Positions 47,130 through 54,952 of a stretch of 64,000 nucleotides of DNA are shown in pieces (position 1 is the first letter of the stretch; every line of letters begins with the position of its first letter). The stretch spans positions 310,001 through 374,000 of the forward strand of contig NZ_CP107904.1 of assembly GCF_036013975.1 (NCBI RefSeq), written 5' to 3'. Position numbers and translations under genes: made by a program. This DNA comes from Kitasatospora sp. NBC_00458. GTDB lineage: Bacteria > Actinomycetota > Actinomycetes > Streptomycetales > Streptomycetaceae. The notes below the pieces were generated by a model that made no database searches, was not told where the DNA came from, and was given only the letters and a program-made list of their open reading frames with translations.

Positions 47130-49376
47130 GTGGCGGGGCGGCGGAACGACGGGGTGCTGGCGGTCTGGGCGGAGGCGCAGCGACAGCAGCAGCGCCGTGA
47201 GGAGGCCCGCTGGCGGGCCCAGACCGCCGAGCAGCGCCGGCGGGAGCGGGAGGAGCGGGAGGCCCAGAAGGCGGCCGCCCGCGGCGAGCGGGAGGCGCAG
47301 CGCGCCTACCAGCAGGCCCGGGAGGCGGAGGCGGCCCGGCGGACGGCCGAACTGGACGCCCGGGTGGAGGAGTTGCGCGGTCTGCTGACGGCGGGGCTGG
47401 GGCGGGCGGCGTTCCGGGCGCAGTCCCTGCTGGCGCCGCGCCCGGTGCCGCCGTTCGAGCCGGGCCGGCTCGGTGAGCCGGTGCCGATGCCGGACCAGGC
47501 CCGCTACCAGGTGCCGCCGCCGGACCCGGTGCAGGCCCGCAACCCCGGGGTCTGGCAGCAGTACGAGCAGTACGTGGCGCAGGCCAGGGCCCGGTTCGAG
47601 CAGGACTGGTACGCGGCGCAGGCGGCCGAGGCGGACCGGCAGCGGCGCCTCGCCGACTACCACGGGCAGTACCTGGAGTGGGTGGCCCGGTTCCGCCGGG
47701 AGGACGAGCAACGGGCCTCCCGCACCGAGGAGTTGCTGCACCGGCTGCGGTCCGGTGAGGCGGAGGCGGTGCAGGAGTACTTCACCGCCGTGCTGTACGC
47801 CTCGGCGGCGTGGCCGGAGGGGTTCCCGCACCGGCTGGTGGCGGCCTGGGAGGCGTCGAGCCGTCAGCTGGTGGTGAACTGGGAGCTGCCCGGCCCGGAG
47901 GTGGTGCCGTCGGCGGGCCGGGTCCGGTACGTGAAGACCGACGACCGGGAGGCGGAGGTGGCCCGGCCGGCCACCGAGCGCAAGGCGCTGTACCGGGAGG
48001 TGCTGGCGCAGAGCGCGCTGCGGGTGGTGGCCGAGCTGTACCGGGCGGACGGGGACGGGCTGCTGGCCTCGGTGGTGCTGAACGGCTTCGTCCAGGGCAT
48101 CGACCCGGCGACCGGCCGGGAGGCGGAGCGGTTCCTGACCACGGTGACGGTGGACCGGGGCGAGTTCGCCGGGCTCACGCTGGACCGGGTGGCGGCGGTG
48201 GAGTGCTTCCAGGGGCTGGGCGGTGTGCTGTCGGCCCGGCCCGAGCGGCTGGACGAGGTGCGTCCGGACCGCCTGCCGGAGACGGTCGGCGGCAGCGTCG
48301 CCGGGCAGGGCGGGGAGGACGAGCCCGACCTCTTCGAGATGGACCCGATCGAGTTCGAGGAGCTGATCGCCGAGCTGTTCCGGCTGCGCGGGTTCCGGGT
48401 GATGACCACAGCCCGCAGCGGGGACGCCGGGGTGGACGTGGTCGCCGAGGACCTCGACCCGGTGACCGGCGGGCGGATCGTGATCCAGGCGAAGCGCTAC
48501 CGGTCGACGGTCTCCCCCACCGCGGTGCGCGACCTCGACTCGACGGTCCGCCACCACGGCGCGATCAAGGGGATCCTGGTGACCACGGCCGGTTTCGGGC
48601 CGGGCTCGTACGAGTACATCCGCAACAAGCCGCTGACCCTGGTGAGCGGGCCGGAGCTGGTGGAGCTGCTGGCCGAGCAGGGGCTGCGCGGCCGGCTGGG
48701 CGGCGGGAGCGGTTCGCCGGGCGGCGGCCCTGCGGGCGGTACCGCGGCGGGCGGTGCTGCGTCCGGCGGCGCGTCAGGGAACGGCACGTCAGGGGACGGC
48801 ACGCCGGGGAGCGGTTCGCCGGGCGGCGGGCGGGCGGGCGGCGATCCGGCCGCGTCCGGCTCCGCCACCACGGTGGCGCTCTCCTGGCGGAGCCGGACGG
48901 CCGGCGGGGACGCGGTCGAACTCGACGTCTCGGCCTTCCTCTGCGCGGGCGGCAAGGTGCTGGACGACGAGCACTTCGTCTTCTTCAACAACCCGCAGGA
49001 CCCGGACGGCGCCGTCCGTCTGCACGCCACCCGCTCGGTGCCCGGCGAGCCGGTGCGCCTGGCCGAACTCACGCTGGAGCCGGGCCGGTTGGCGCCGGGC
49101 GTGGACGAGGTGGTGGTCGCGGTGTCGACCGAGGAGGACGACCAGCCCGCACTGCCGCTCGGCTACGTGCACGGGCTGTCCGCGGCCCTGTCGTTCGGCG
49201 CGGCCGCGGCCGGGCCGGCGGCCTGGACGGCGGACACGGGCGGGGTGTCGGAGAGCGCCATGCTGGTCGGCTCCTTCCGGCGGCGCGGCGGTGTCTGGCA
49301 CTTCGCGCCGGGCGGTGCGGCCGTGGCGGACGGTCTGGCCGGGCTCGCGGTGCGCTGGGGCGTGGCCATCGAGTAG
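47130..49376 (+). CDS. Coiled-coil / Mrr-like nuclease / TerD fusion protein
   Basis: The product is 748 aa. Residues about 10-80 are a charged coiled coil (QRQQQRREEARWRAQTAEQ). Residues about 90-400 form an unrecognised middle region with YEQYVAQARARFEQDWYAAQAAEADRQ. About 405-520 is a restriction-endonuclease-like domain of the Mrr type: DPIEFEELIAELFRLRGF, GDAGVDVVAED (catalytic Asp) and RIVIQAKRYRS (Q-x-K), then IKGILVTTAGFG. A Gly/Ser linker follows (about 525-580), then a TerD beta-sandwich (about 580-748): VELDVSAFLCAGGKVLDDEHFVFFNNPQDPDGAV...VDEVVVAVST. GTG 47130 has GAAGGGG 5 nt upstream. No methyltransferase is adjacent. Likely a stress or anti-phage DNA-cleaving effector; inferred. 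Confidence 0.9.
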   Translation: MAGRRNDGVLAVWAEAQRQQQRREEARWRAQTAEQRRREREEREAQKAAARGEREAQRAYQQAREAEAARRTAELDARVEELRGLLTAGLGRAAFRAQSLLAPRPVPPFEPGRLGEPVPMPDQARYQVPPPDPVQARNPGVWQQYEQYVAQARARFEQDWYAAQAAEADRQRRLADYHGQYLEWVARFRREDEQRASRTEELLHRLRSGEAEAVQEYFTAVLYASAAWPEGFPHRLVAAWEASSRQLVVNWELPGPEVVPSAGRVRYVKTDDREAEVARPATERKALYREVLAQSALRVVAELYRADGDGLLASVVLNGFVQGIDPATGREAERFLTTVTVDRGEFAGLTLDRVAAVECFQGLGGVLSARPERLDEVRPDRLPETVGGSVAGQGGEDEPDLFEMDPIEFEELIAELFRLRGFRVMTTARSGDAGVDVVAEDLDPVTGGRIVIQAKRYRSTVSPTAVRDLDSTVRHHGAIKGILVTTAGFGPGSYEYIRNKPLTLVSGPELVELLAEQGLRGRLGGGSGSPGGGPAGGTAAGGAASGGASGNGTSGDGTPGSGSPGGGRAGGDPAASGSATTVALSWRSRTAGGDAVELDVSAFLCAGGKVLDDEHFVFFNNPQDPDGAVRLHATRSVPGEPVRLAELTLEPGRLAPGVDEVVVAVSTEEDDQPALPLGYVHGLSAALSFGAAAAGPAAWTADTGGVSESAMLVGSFRRRGGVWHFAPGGAAVADGLAGLAVRWGVAIE

Positions 49377-49411
49377 CGGACGGCCGCCTCCTCAGGAGGG
49401 CCTCCTCAGGA

Positions 49412-49503
49412 CCTCCTCCTCAGAACGGCCCCCTCCTCAGGGACGAGGTCATACCTGAGGAGGAGGAAGGCCCCCCGCGCCTACGCCGGGACGACGGGGG
49501 GCC
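49412..49503 (+). terminator. Two hairpins after the nuclease-TerD gene
   Basis: CCTCCTCCTCAG (49412-49423) can pair with CTGAGGAGGAGG (49455-49466), and GGCCCCCC (49469-49476) with GGGGGGCC (49496-49503). CCTCCTCAGG-like words occur three more times nearby (49387-49438), so alternative foldings are possible; this could be an attenuator for the ABC genes as well as a terminator. Confidence 0.5.
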
Positions 49504-49598
49504 GCCGTACCCGGGACCGACATTCCGGGCCGAACCGGTTGGGAGAATCGAACGGAACACATTCGTCCGTTTCCGTTCGCAGCCCTCAGGAGTCCCTC

Positions 49599-50369
49599 GT
49601 GACGATGTCCGCAACCGCCGTCCGCACCGGCCGGGCGGCCGCCCGCGCCACCGGCCTCAACAAGGTCTACGGGGAGGGCGAGACCCGCGTCGTCGCCCTG
49701 GACAACGTCAGCGTCACCTTCCCGCAGGGCGAGTTCACCGCCATCATGGGCCCCTCCGGCTCCGGCAAGTCGACCCTCATGCACTGCATGGCCGGCCTCG
49801 ACACCGTCACCTCCGGCTCCTCCACCATCGGCGACACCGAACTCGTCGGCCTCAAGGACAAGCAGCTCACCCAGCTGCGCCGCGACCACATCGGCTTCAT
49901 CTTCCAGGCCTTCAACCTGCTCCCCACCCTGACCGCCCTGGAGAACATCACCCTCCCGATGGACATCGCCGGCCGCAAGGCCGACAAGCAGTGGCTGGAC
50001 CGCGTCGTGGACACCGTCGGCCTCTCCGGCCGCCTCTCCCACCGCCCCAGCCAGCTCTCCGGCGGCCAGCAGCAGCGCGTCGCCTGCGCCCGCGCCCTCG
50101 CGAGCAAGCCCGACATCGTCTTCGCCGACGAGCCCACCGGCAACCTCGACTCCCGCTCCGGCGCCGAGATCCTCTCCTTCCTGCGCAACTCCGTCCGCGA
50201 GCTCGGCCAGACCGTCGTCATGGTGACCCACGACCCCGTCGCCGCCGCCTACGCCGACCGCGTCGTCTTCCTCGCCGACGGCCGCATCGTCGACGAGCTC
50301 CACCAGCCCACCGCCGACACCGTCCTGGACCGCATGCGCCGCTTCGACGCCAAGGGCCGCACCAGCTGA
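49599..50369 (+). CDS. MacB/LolD-type ABC transporter ATP-binding protein
   Basis: The product is 256 aa. GPSGSGKST (Walker A), FIFQAFNLLPTLTALENI (Q loop), LSGGQQQRVACARAL (signature), IVFADEPTGNLD (Walker B) and MVTHDPVAAAYAD (switch His) are all intact. The D-E-P-T-G-N-L-D phrase is typical of the FtsX-permease partners. GTG 49599 has AGGAG at 6 nt, better than the ATG two codons on. The permease follows 116 bp later on the same strand. Confidence 0.93.
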   Translation: MTMSATAVRTGRAAARATGLNKVYGEGETRVVALDNVSVTFPQGEFTAIMGPSGSGKSTLMHCMAGLDTVTSGSSTIGDTELVGLKDKQLTQLRRDHIGFIFQAFNLLPTLTALENITLPMDIAGRKADKQWLDRVVDTVGLSGRLSHRPSQLSGGQQQRVACARALASKPDIVFADEPTGNLDSRSGAEILSFLRNSVRELGQTVVMVTHDPVAAAYADRVVFLADGRIVDELHQPTADTVLDRMRRFDAKGRTS

Positions 50370-50485
50370 ACCGGCGCGCCGGCCGCACCGTCACGGCGGC
50401 CGAGCCACCGCACCGGCCCCGGGCCCGCCCGCCCGGCCCCGAACCGGCCCCCGTCCCCACCACCCTCCAGGACTGACACCACCCC

Positions 50486-53050
50486 ATGTACCGCACCGCA
50501 CTGCGCAACGTGCTGGCCCACAAGGCCCGCCTGCTGATGACGACGCTCGCCGTCCTCCTCGGCACCGCCTTCGTCGCCGGCACGCTCGTCTTCACCGACA
50601 CGCTCGGCAACGCGCTCCGCTCCCAGAGCGCCAAGAGCTACAGCGACATCACCGTCACCGTCAGCGACCGCGAGGCCGTCAGCAAGGGCTACGACCACAA
50701 CGGCGGCACGGCCGAGGCGGGCCCCACCCTCACCGAGGACACCCGCAAGGCGATCGCCGCCCTGCCCGGCACCGCCGACGCCCGCGGCGTGATCAGCGGC
50801 TTCGCCGGCATCGCCGACAAGAAGGGCGCGCTGATCGGCGACGGATTCTCCACCGCCGGCACCAACTACGTGCCCGGCGCCGACGGCACCGACCCGCGCT
50901 ACCCGCTGGTCGAGGGCCGCGGCCCGCGCGGGGCCAAGGAGATCGCGCTGGACGCCAAGACCGCCGAGAAGGGCGGCTACAAGGTCGGCGACACCGTCCG
51001 CGTCGCCGTCAACGGCCCGGTCATGGAGCTCCACCTCACCGGCACCCTGCACACCAACGACCCGCGCGTGGTCTCCGGCGGCTCGCTCGCCGCCTTCGAC
51101 ACGGCCACCGCCCAGCAGCTCTACCTGAGCCCCGGCCGGTTCGCCGAGATCGACGTCAAGGGCAAGCCCGGCACCGACGACGGCGCCCTGCTCACCGCCG
51201 TCGAGCAGACCGTCCCCAAGGGCGACTCGATCGAGGCGCGGACCGGCCGCGCGCTCGCCGACGAGCAGGACCGGATGATCGCCGACGGCACCAAGGGGCT
51301 CTCCACCGTCCTGCTGGGCTTCGCCGCCATCGCGCTCTTCGTCGGCATCTTCATCATCGCCAACACCTTCACCATGCTGGTCGCCCAGCGCACCAAGGAG
51401 CTGGCGCTGCTGCGCGCCGTCGGCGCCAGCCGCAAGCAGATCACCCGGTCCGTCCTGATCGAGGCGCTGCTGGTCGGCCTCACCGCCTCGCTCGGCGGCC
51501 TGCTCGCCGGCATCGGCATCGCCACCGGGCTGCGCGCCGTGCTCAACGGCCCGATGGAGGCCAACCTGCCGGACGGCCCGCTGGTGATCGGCCCCTCCAC
51601 GGTGCTCGGCTCCGTCGGCGTCGGCGTCGCCGTCACCGTGCTCGCCGCCTGGCTGCCCGCCCGCCGCGCCTCGCGGATCGCCCCGGTCGCCGCCATGAGC
51701 TCGGCCGAGCAGCCCGCCACCCAGAAGTCCCTGGTGGTCCGGAACGTCGTCGGCGGGCTGTTCGCCCTGGCCGGCGTGGGCGGCCTGCTCGCCGGCGCGT
51801 CCGCCCAGGAGGGCAAGCTGGTCGGCATCGGCGCGGGTGCGCTGATGATCGGTGTCTTCGTCCTCACCCCGCTGCTCTCCCGGCCGCTGATCGCCCTGTT
51901 CGCGCCGCTGCTGCGCAGGCTCTACGGCACGCCCGGCAAGCTGGCCCGCGAGAACGCCGTGCGCAACCCGCGCCGCACCGCCGCCACCGCCTCCGCACTC
52001 ACCATCGGCGTCACCCTGATCACCGCCCTGACCGTCGTCGGCGCCTCGGTGAACAAGGCCGTCGACGAGGCCACCGCGAACGACCTCAAGGCCGACTACA
52101 CCGTCGCCATGTCGAACTTCTCGATGCTCTCCCCCGAGGTCGCCCCGAAGATCGCCGGGATCCCCGGGCTCACCGCGATGAGCGTGGTGCGCACCGTCCC
52201 GGTCAAGGGCGCCACCGAGTACGACACCTCGTGGCTCACCACCGTGGACGCGGCCACCATCGACCGGCTGGTGGACCTGAAGGTCACCGAGGGCTCGGCC
52301 GACGCGCTCAGGCAGGGCAAGCTGCTGGTCGGCTCCGACTACGCGGAGCGGAACGGCCTCAAGGTCGGCTCGGCCCTGACCGGCACCTACCCGGACGGCA
52401 CCAAGGCCGCCCTGACCGTCGGCGGCCTGGTCGAGCACAGCACCATGCTGTCCGGGCTGATCGCCCCGGACGGCGTGGCGGGCGCGCACGCCGCCCCCGG
52501 CACCGGCCTGGACAAGGTGTTCGTCAAGGGCTCCCACGGCCCGGACGCCGAGCTCAAGCAGGCACTGCGGGACGCCACCGGCGGCAACCCGCTGATCGCG
52601 GTCAAGGGCGACAAGGACATCAAGGCGGAGAACCGCCAGCTGGTGTCCGCCGTCCTGAGCATGATGTACGGGCTGCTGGGCATGTCCGTGGTGATCGCCG
52701 TCCTGGGCGTGGTCAACACCATGGCGATGTCGGTGTTCGAGCGCCGCCGGGAGATCGGCATGCTGCGGGCGATCGGCCTGGACCGGCGCGGCATCGGCCG
52801 GATGGTCCGGCTGGAGTCGCTGCTGATCGCGCTGTTCGGCGGCGTGGTCGGTGTCGTGCTCGGCATCGTCACCGCCTGGGCCGGCAACCAGGCCATCGCG
52901 AAGGCCTTCAAGAACATCACCACGGTGGTCCCGCCGGTGCAGGTCCTGGGCTTCCTGGTGGCCGCCGCGCTGATCGGCCTGCTGGCCGCGCTGTGGCCGG
53001 CCCGCCGCGCCTCCCGGCTGGACATCCTCAGCTCGATCAAGAGCGAGTAG
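50486..53050 (+). CDS. FtsX-like ABC transporter permease
   Basis: The product is 854 aa. It has a first membrane helix (MTTLAVLLGTAFVAGTLVFTD), an outer MacB-like periplasmic-core domain, three helices (GLSTVLLGFAAIALFVGIFIIANTF... to about residue 400), a second set with VVRNVVGGLFALAGVGGLLAG and RTAATASALTIGVTLITALTVV, a second outer domain, and the final FtsX block (MYGLLGMSVVIAVLGVVNTMAMSVFERRREIGMLRAIGLDRRGIGRMV). This duplicated form is common in actinobacteria. With the ATPase it probably forms a mechanotransducing or peptide/lipid exporter. Confidence 0.93.
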   Translation: MYRTALRNVLAHKARLLMTTLAVLLGTAFVAGTLVFTDTLGNALRSQSAKSYSDITVTVSDREAVSKGYDHNGGTAEAGPTLTEDTRKAIAALPGTADARGVISGFAGIADKKGALIGDGFSTAGTNYVPGADGTDPRYPLVEGRGPRGAKEIALDAKTAEKGGYKVGDTVRVAVNGPVMELHLTGTLHTNDPRVVSGGSLAAFDTATAQQLYLSPGRFAEIDVKGKPGTDDGALLTAVEQTVPKGDSIEARTGRALADEQDRMIADGTKGLSTVLLGFAAIALFVGIFIIANTFTMLVAQRTKELALLRAVGASRKQITRSVLIEALLVGLTASLGGLLAGIGIATGLRAVLNGPMEANLPDGPLVIGPSTVLGSVGVGVAVTVLAAWLPARRASRIAPVAAMSSAEQPATQKSLVVRNVVGGLFALAGVGGLLAGASAQEGKLVGIGAGALMIGVFVLTPLLSRPLIALFAPLLRRLYGTPGKLARENAVRNPRRTAATASALTIGVTLITALTVVGASVNKAVDEATANDLKADYTVAMSNFSMLSPEVAPKIAGIPGLTAMSVVRTVPVKGATEYDTSWLTTVDAATIDRLVDLKVTEGSADALRQGKLLVGSDYAERNGLKVGSALTGTYPDGTKAALTVGGLVEHSTMLSGLIAPDGVAGAHAAPGTGLDKVFVKGSHGPDAELKQALRDATGGNPLIAVKGDKDIKAENRQLVSAVLSMMYGLLGMSVVIAVLGVVNTMAMSVFERRREIGMLRAIGLDRRGIGRMVRLESLLIALFGGVVGVVLGIVTAWAGNQAIAKAFKNITTVVPPVQVLGFLVAAALIGLLAALWPARRASRLDILSSIKSE

Positions 53051-53068
53051 CCGGACCGCGACCGCACG

Positions 53069-53113
53069 GACGGCGCCGCCCGCCGGGACTCCCTCCCGGC
53101 GGGCGGCGCCGTC
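53069..53113. terminator. Bidirectional terminator hairpin
   Basis: A 19-bp perfect stem (GACGGCGCCGCCCGCCGGG and complement) with a 7-nt loop lies between the convergent permease and nuclease genes. Confidence 0.8.
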
Positions 53114-53141
53114 GTCGGTCCTGCACCGAGCGAACGTTTCC

Positions 53142-53798
53142 TCAGCAGCCGGCGAGGATCGAGGAGAGCGCGCTCTTCTCGGCGCTGTCCACGGTGAGGC
53201 CGTAGTAGTACTTCACCTGCACCCAGGCGCGGGCGTAGGTGCAGCGGTAGGAGGCCTGCGGCAGCCAGTGCGCCGGGTCCTGGTCGCCCTTGCTGCGGTT
53301 GGAGCTCGCCGAGACGGCGATCAGCTGCGGGCGGGTCAGGTCGTTGGCGAAGCCCTGGCGCTGGCCGGTGGTCCAGGCCCAGGCGCCGGAGCGCCAGGCC
53401 TCGGCGAGCGGCACCAGGTGGTCGATGTCGAAGGACGAGGCGCTGGTGGTGCTCACGTTGTCGTAGACCGAGAACCAGCTGCCGCTGACGGAGGCGCAGG
53501 CGGAGTCGGTGACGACGTTGCCGCCGTCCCGCTTGAGGACCGTCTCGCGGGTGTTGCAGGTGCCGGAGACGGTGATCCAGTGCGGGAAGAGCGCCCGGTC
53601 GTAGGTGGAGGCGTGGGACTCGGCGGTCACCGCGATCGAGGCGAGGTAGCTGCGCGCGGTGGCGGCGGAGACCGGGGTCGGCAGGGCGGCCTGGGCACTG
53701 CCGGCGCCGGTCAGCAGGGTGGCGAGGGCGAGCAGCAGGGCGCCGACGGCGGCGGCCAGGGTGCGGCGGGGCGGACGCGGCACGGATATCGCGGACAT
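53142..53798 (-). CDS. Secreted HNH-type nuclease (DUF1524/GmrSD C-terminal type)
   Basis: The product is 218 aa. A Sec signal peptide (RRTLAAAVGALLLALATLLTGAGSAQA) is followed by a domain with DIDHLVPLAEAWRSGAWAW, the D-x-D-H-L-V-P-L signature of this HNH group, then FANDLTRPQLIAVSASSNRSKGDQDPAHWLP, carrying the Asn and Lys of the HNK end. YRCTYARAWVQVKYYYGL ends the domain; four to five Cys may form disulfides. The product probably degrades extracellular DNA or RNA. AGGAG precedes the ATG. A terminator-like hairpin lies in the leader. Confidence 0.9.
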   Translation of the reverse strand: MSAISVPRPPRRTLAAAVGALLLALATLLTGAGSAQAALPTPVSAATARSYLASIAVTAESHASTYDRALFPHWITVSGTCNTRETVLKRDGGNVVTDSACASVSGSWFSVYDNVSTTSASSFDIDHLVPLAEAWRSGAWAWTTGQRQGFANDLTRPQLIAVSASSNRSKGDQDPAHWLPQASYRCTYARAWVQVKYYYGLTVDSAEKSALSSILAGC

Positions 53799-53828
53799 GG
53801 GGGGACTCCTGTGTCGACGAGGGCAGGG

Positions 53829-53855
53829 AAAAGCCCCCGGGCGGAGCGGCCCGGG
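53829..53855 (-). terminator. Terminator-like hairpin in the nuclease leader
   Basis: Read on the minus strand, CCCGGGC and GCCCGGG form a stem with a 6-nt loop, followed by GGC and four T, about 30 nt before the start codon. This could attenuate expression of the secreted nuclease. The rest of the 53799-54072 gap has no gene. Confidence 0.4.
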
Positions 53856-53962
53856 CTGCCGACCAGCATGCGGTCCCAGTGGTTTACGCGGGTAGAGCCG
53901 GGAGGTGAACTTTTTGACCGGGCGTCAGCACACCGCCTGTCCGGGTCGCCCGTGTCATGCGC

Positions 53963-53997
53963 GGAGCCCCGTCCGGCGTGCTGCCGGTCGGGGCTCC
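53963..53997 (-). terminator. Terminator of the efe operon
   Basis: GGAGCCCCG (53963-53971) and CGGGGCTCC (53989-53997) pair across a 17-nt loop downstream of efeU. Confidence 0.5.
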
Positions 53998-54072
53998 AGG
54001 TGGTGCGGTGAGGCCTGAACTCTTCGCTCTGGCGGTCGGGTCGACCGCTTCAGACGGGTCGGGTCGGCGGTC

Positions 54073-54912
54073 TCAGGGGGTCGGGGTGGCGGGTTTGGCG
54101 GGTTTGGCGGGGCGGTTGCCGAAGAGGCCGTAGAAGGCGGCGAGGGTCGGGGCGAGGTAGGCGGCCCAGACGGTGAGTTGGAGTGTGGTGGGGTCGGGTT
54201 GGAAGTTGAAGACGCCCTTGAGGAGGGTGCCGTACCAGCTGTCCTTGGGGATGGTGGTGCTGATGTCGAAGGCCCGGTCGTGCAGGCCGGGCAGCCAGCC
54301 GGCTTCCTGGAGGTCGTGGACGCCGTAGGCGAGGACGCCCGCGGCGACGACGACGAGCATGGCGCCGGTCCAGGTGAAGAACCGGGCGAGGTTGATCTTC
54401 AGGGCGCCGCGGTAGAACAGCCAGCCCAGCACCATCGCGGTGGCCAGGCCCAGGGCGGCGCCGATGATCGGGTTGTAGCCGTCGTCGGTGGCCTGGACCG
54501 CGGACCAGATGAACAGCGCGGTCTCCAGGCCCTCGCGGCCGACCGCGAGGAAGGAGGTGACCACGAGCGCGACCGTGCCCATGGCGACCGCGGCGTCCAG
54601 CTTCCCGTGGAGTTCGGCCTTCAGGTGCCGGGCGGTGCGGCGCATCCAGAACACCATCCAGGTGACCAGGCCCACCGCGATGACCGACAGCGTCCCGCCG
54701 AGTGCCTCCTGGGCCTCGAAGGTGAGCTGGGTGGAGCCGTACTGCAGCACCGCGCCGAACGCCATCGACAGCGCGACGGCGGCGCCGACGCCGGCCCACA
54801 CGGGCGGGAGCCGGTCCCGGCGGCCGGTCTTGACCAGGTAGGCGATCAGGATGCAGACGACGAGGCTGGCTTCCAGGCCCTCGCGCAGGCCGATCAGGTA
54901 GTTGCCGAACAC
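54073..54912 (-). CDS. efeU: Ferrous/ferric iron permease of the FTR1 family
   Basis: The product is 279 aa with seven predicted helices. Two R-E-G-L-E iron-binding motifs are present, GLREGLEASLVVCIL near the N-terminus and VGREGLETALFIWS near residue 125. It is the membrane channel of the EfeUOB iron uptake system. GTG 54912 follows GAGGAGG. It is the third gene of the operon, 40 bp after efeB. A Lys/Pro/Ala tail ends the protein. Confidence 0.95.
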   Translation of the reverse strand: MFGNYLIGLREGLEASLVVCILIAYLVKTGRRDRLPPVWAGVGAAVALSMAFGAVLQYGSTQLTFEAQEALGGTLSVIAVGLVTWMVFWMRRTARHLKAELHGKLDAAVAMGTVALVVTSFLAVGREGLETALFIWSAVQATDDGYNPIIGAALGLATAMVLGWLFYRGALKINLARFFTWTGAMLVVVAAGVLAYGVHDLQEAGWLPGLHDRAFDISTTIPKDSWYGTLLKGVFNFQPDPTTLQLTVWAAYLAPTLAAFYGLFGNRPAKPAKPATPTP

Positions 54913-54952
54913 GGCACCTCCTCAGGGGGGTTCGCGGCAGGGGGTCGGGAGG

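Noticed and set aside
47130-49376. Classical restriction-modification system
   Set aside because: No methyltransferase or specificity gene nearby; the protein is a TerD fusion.
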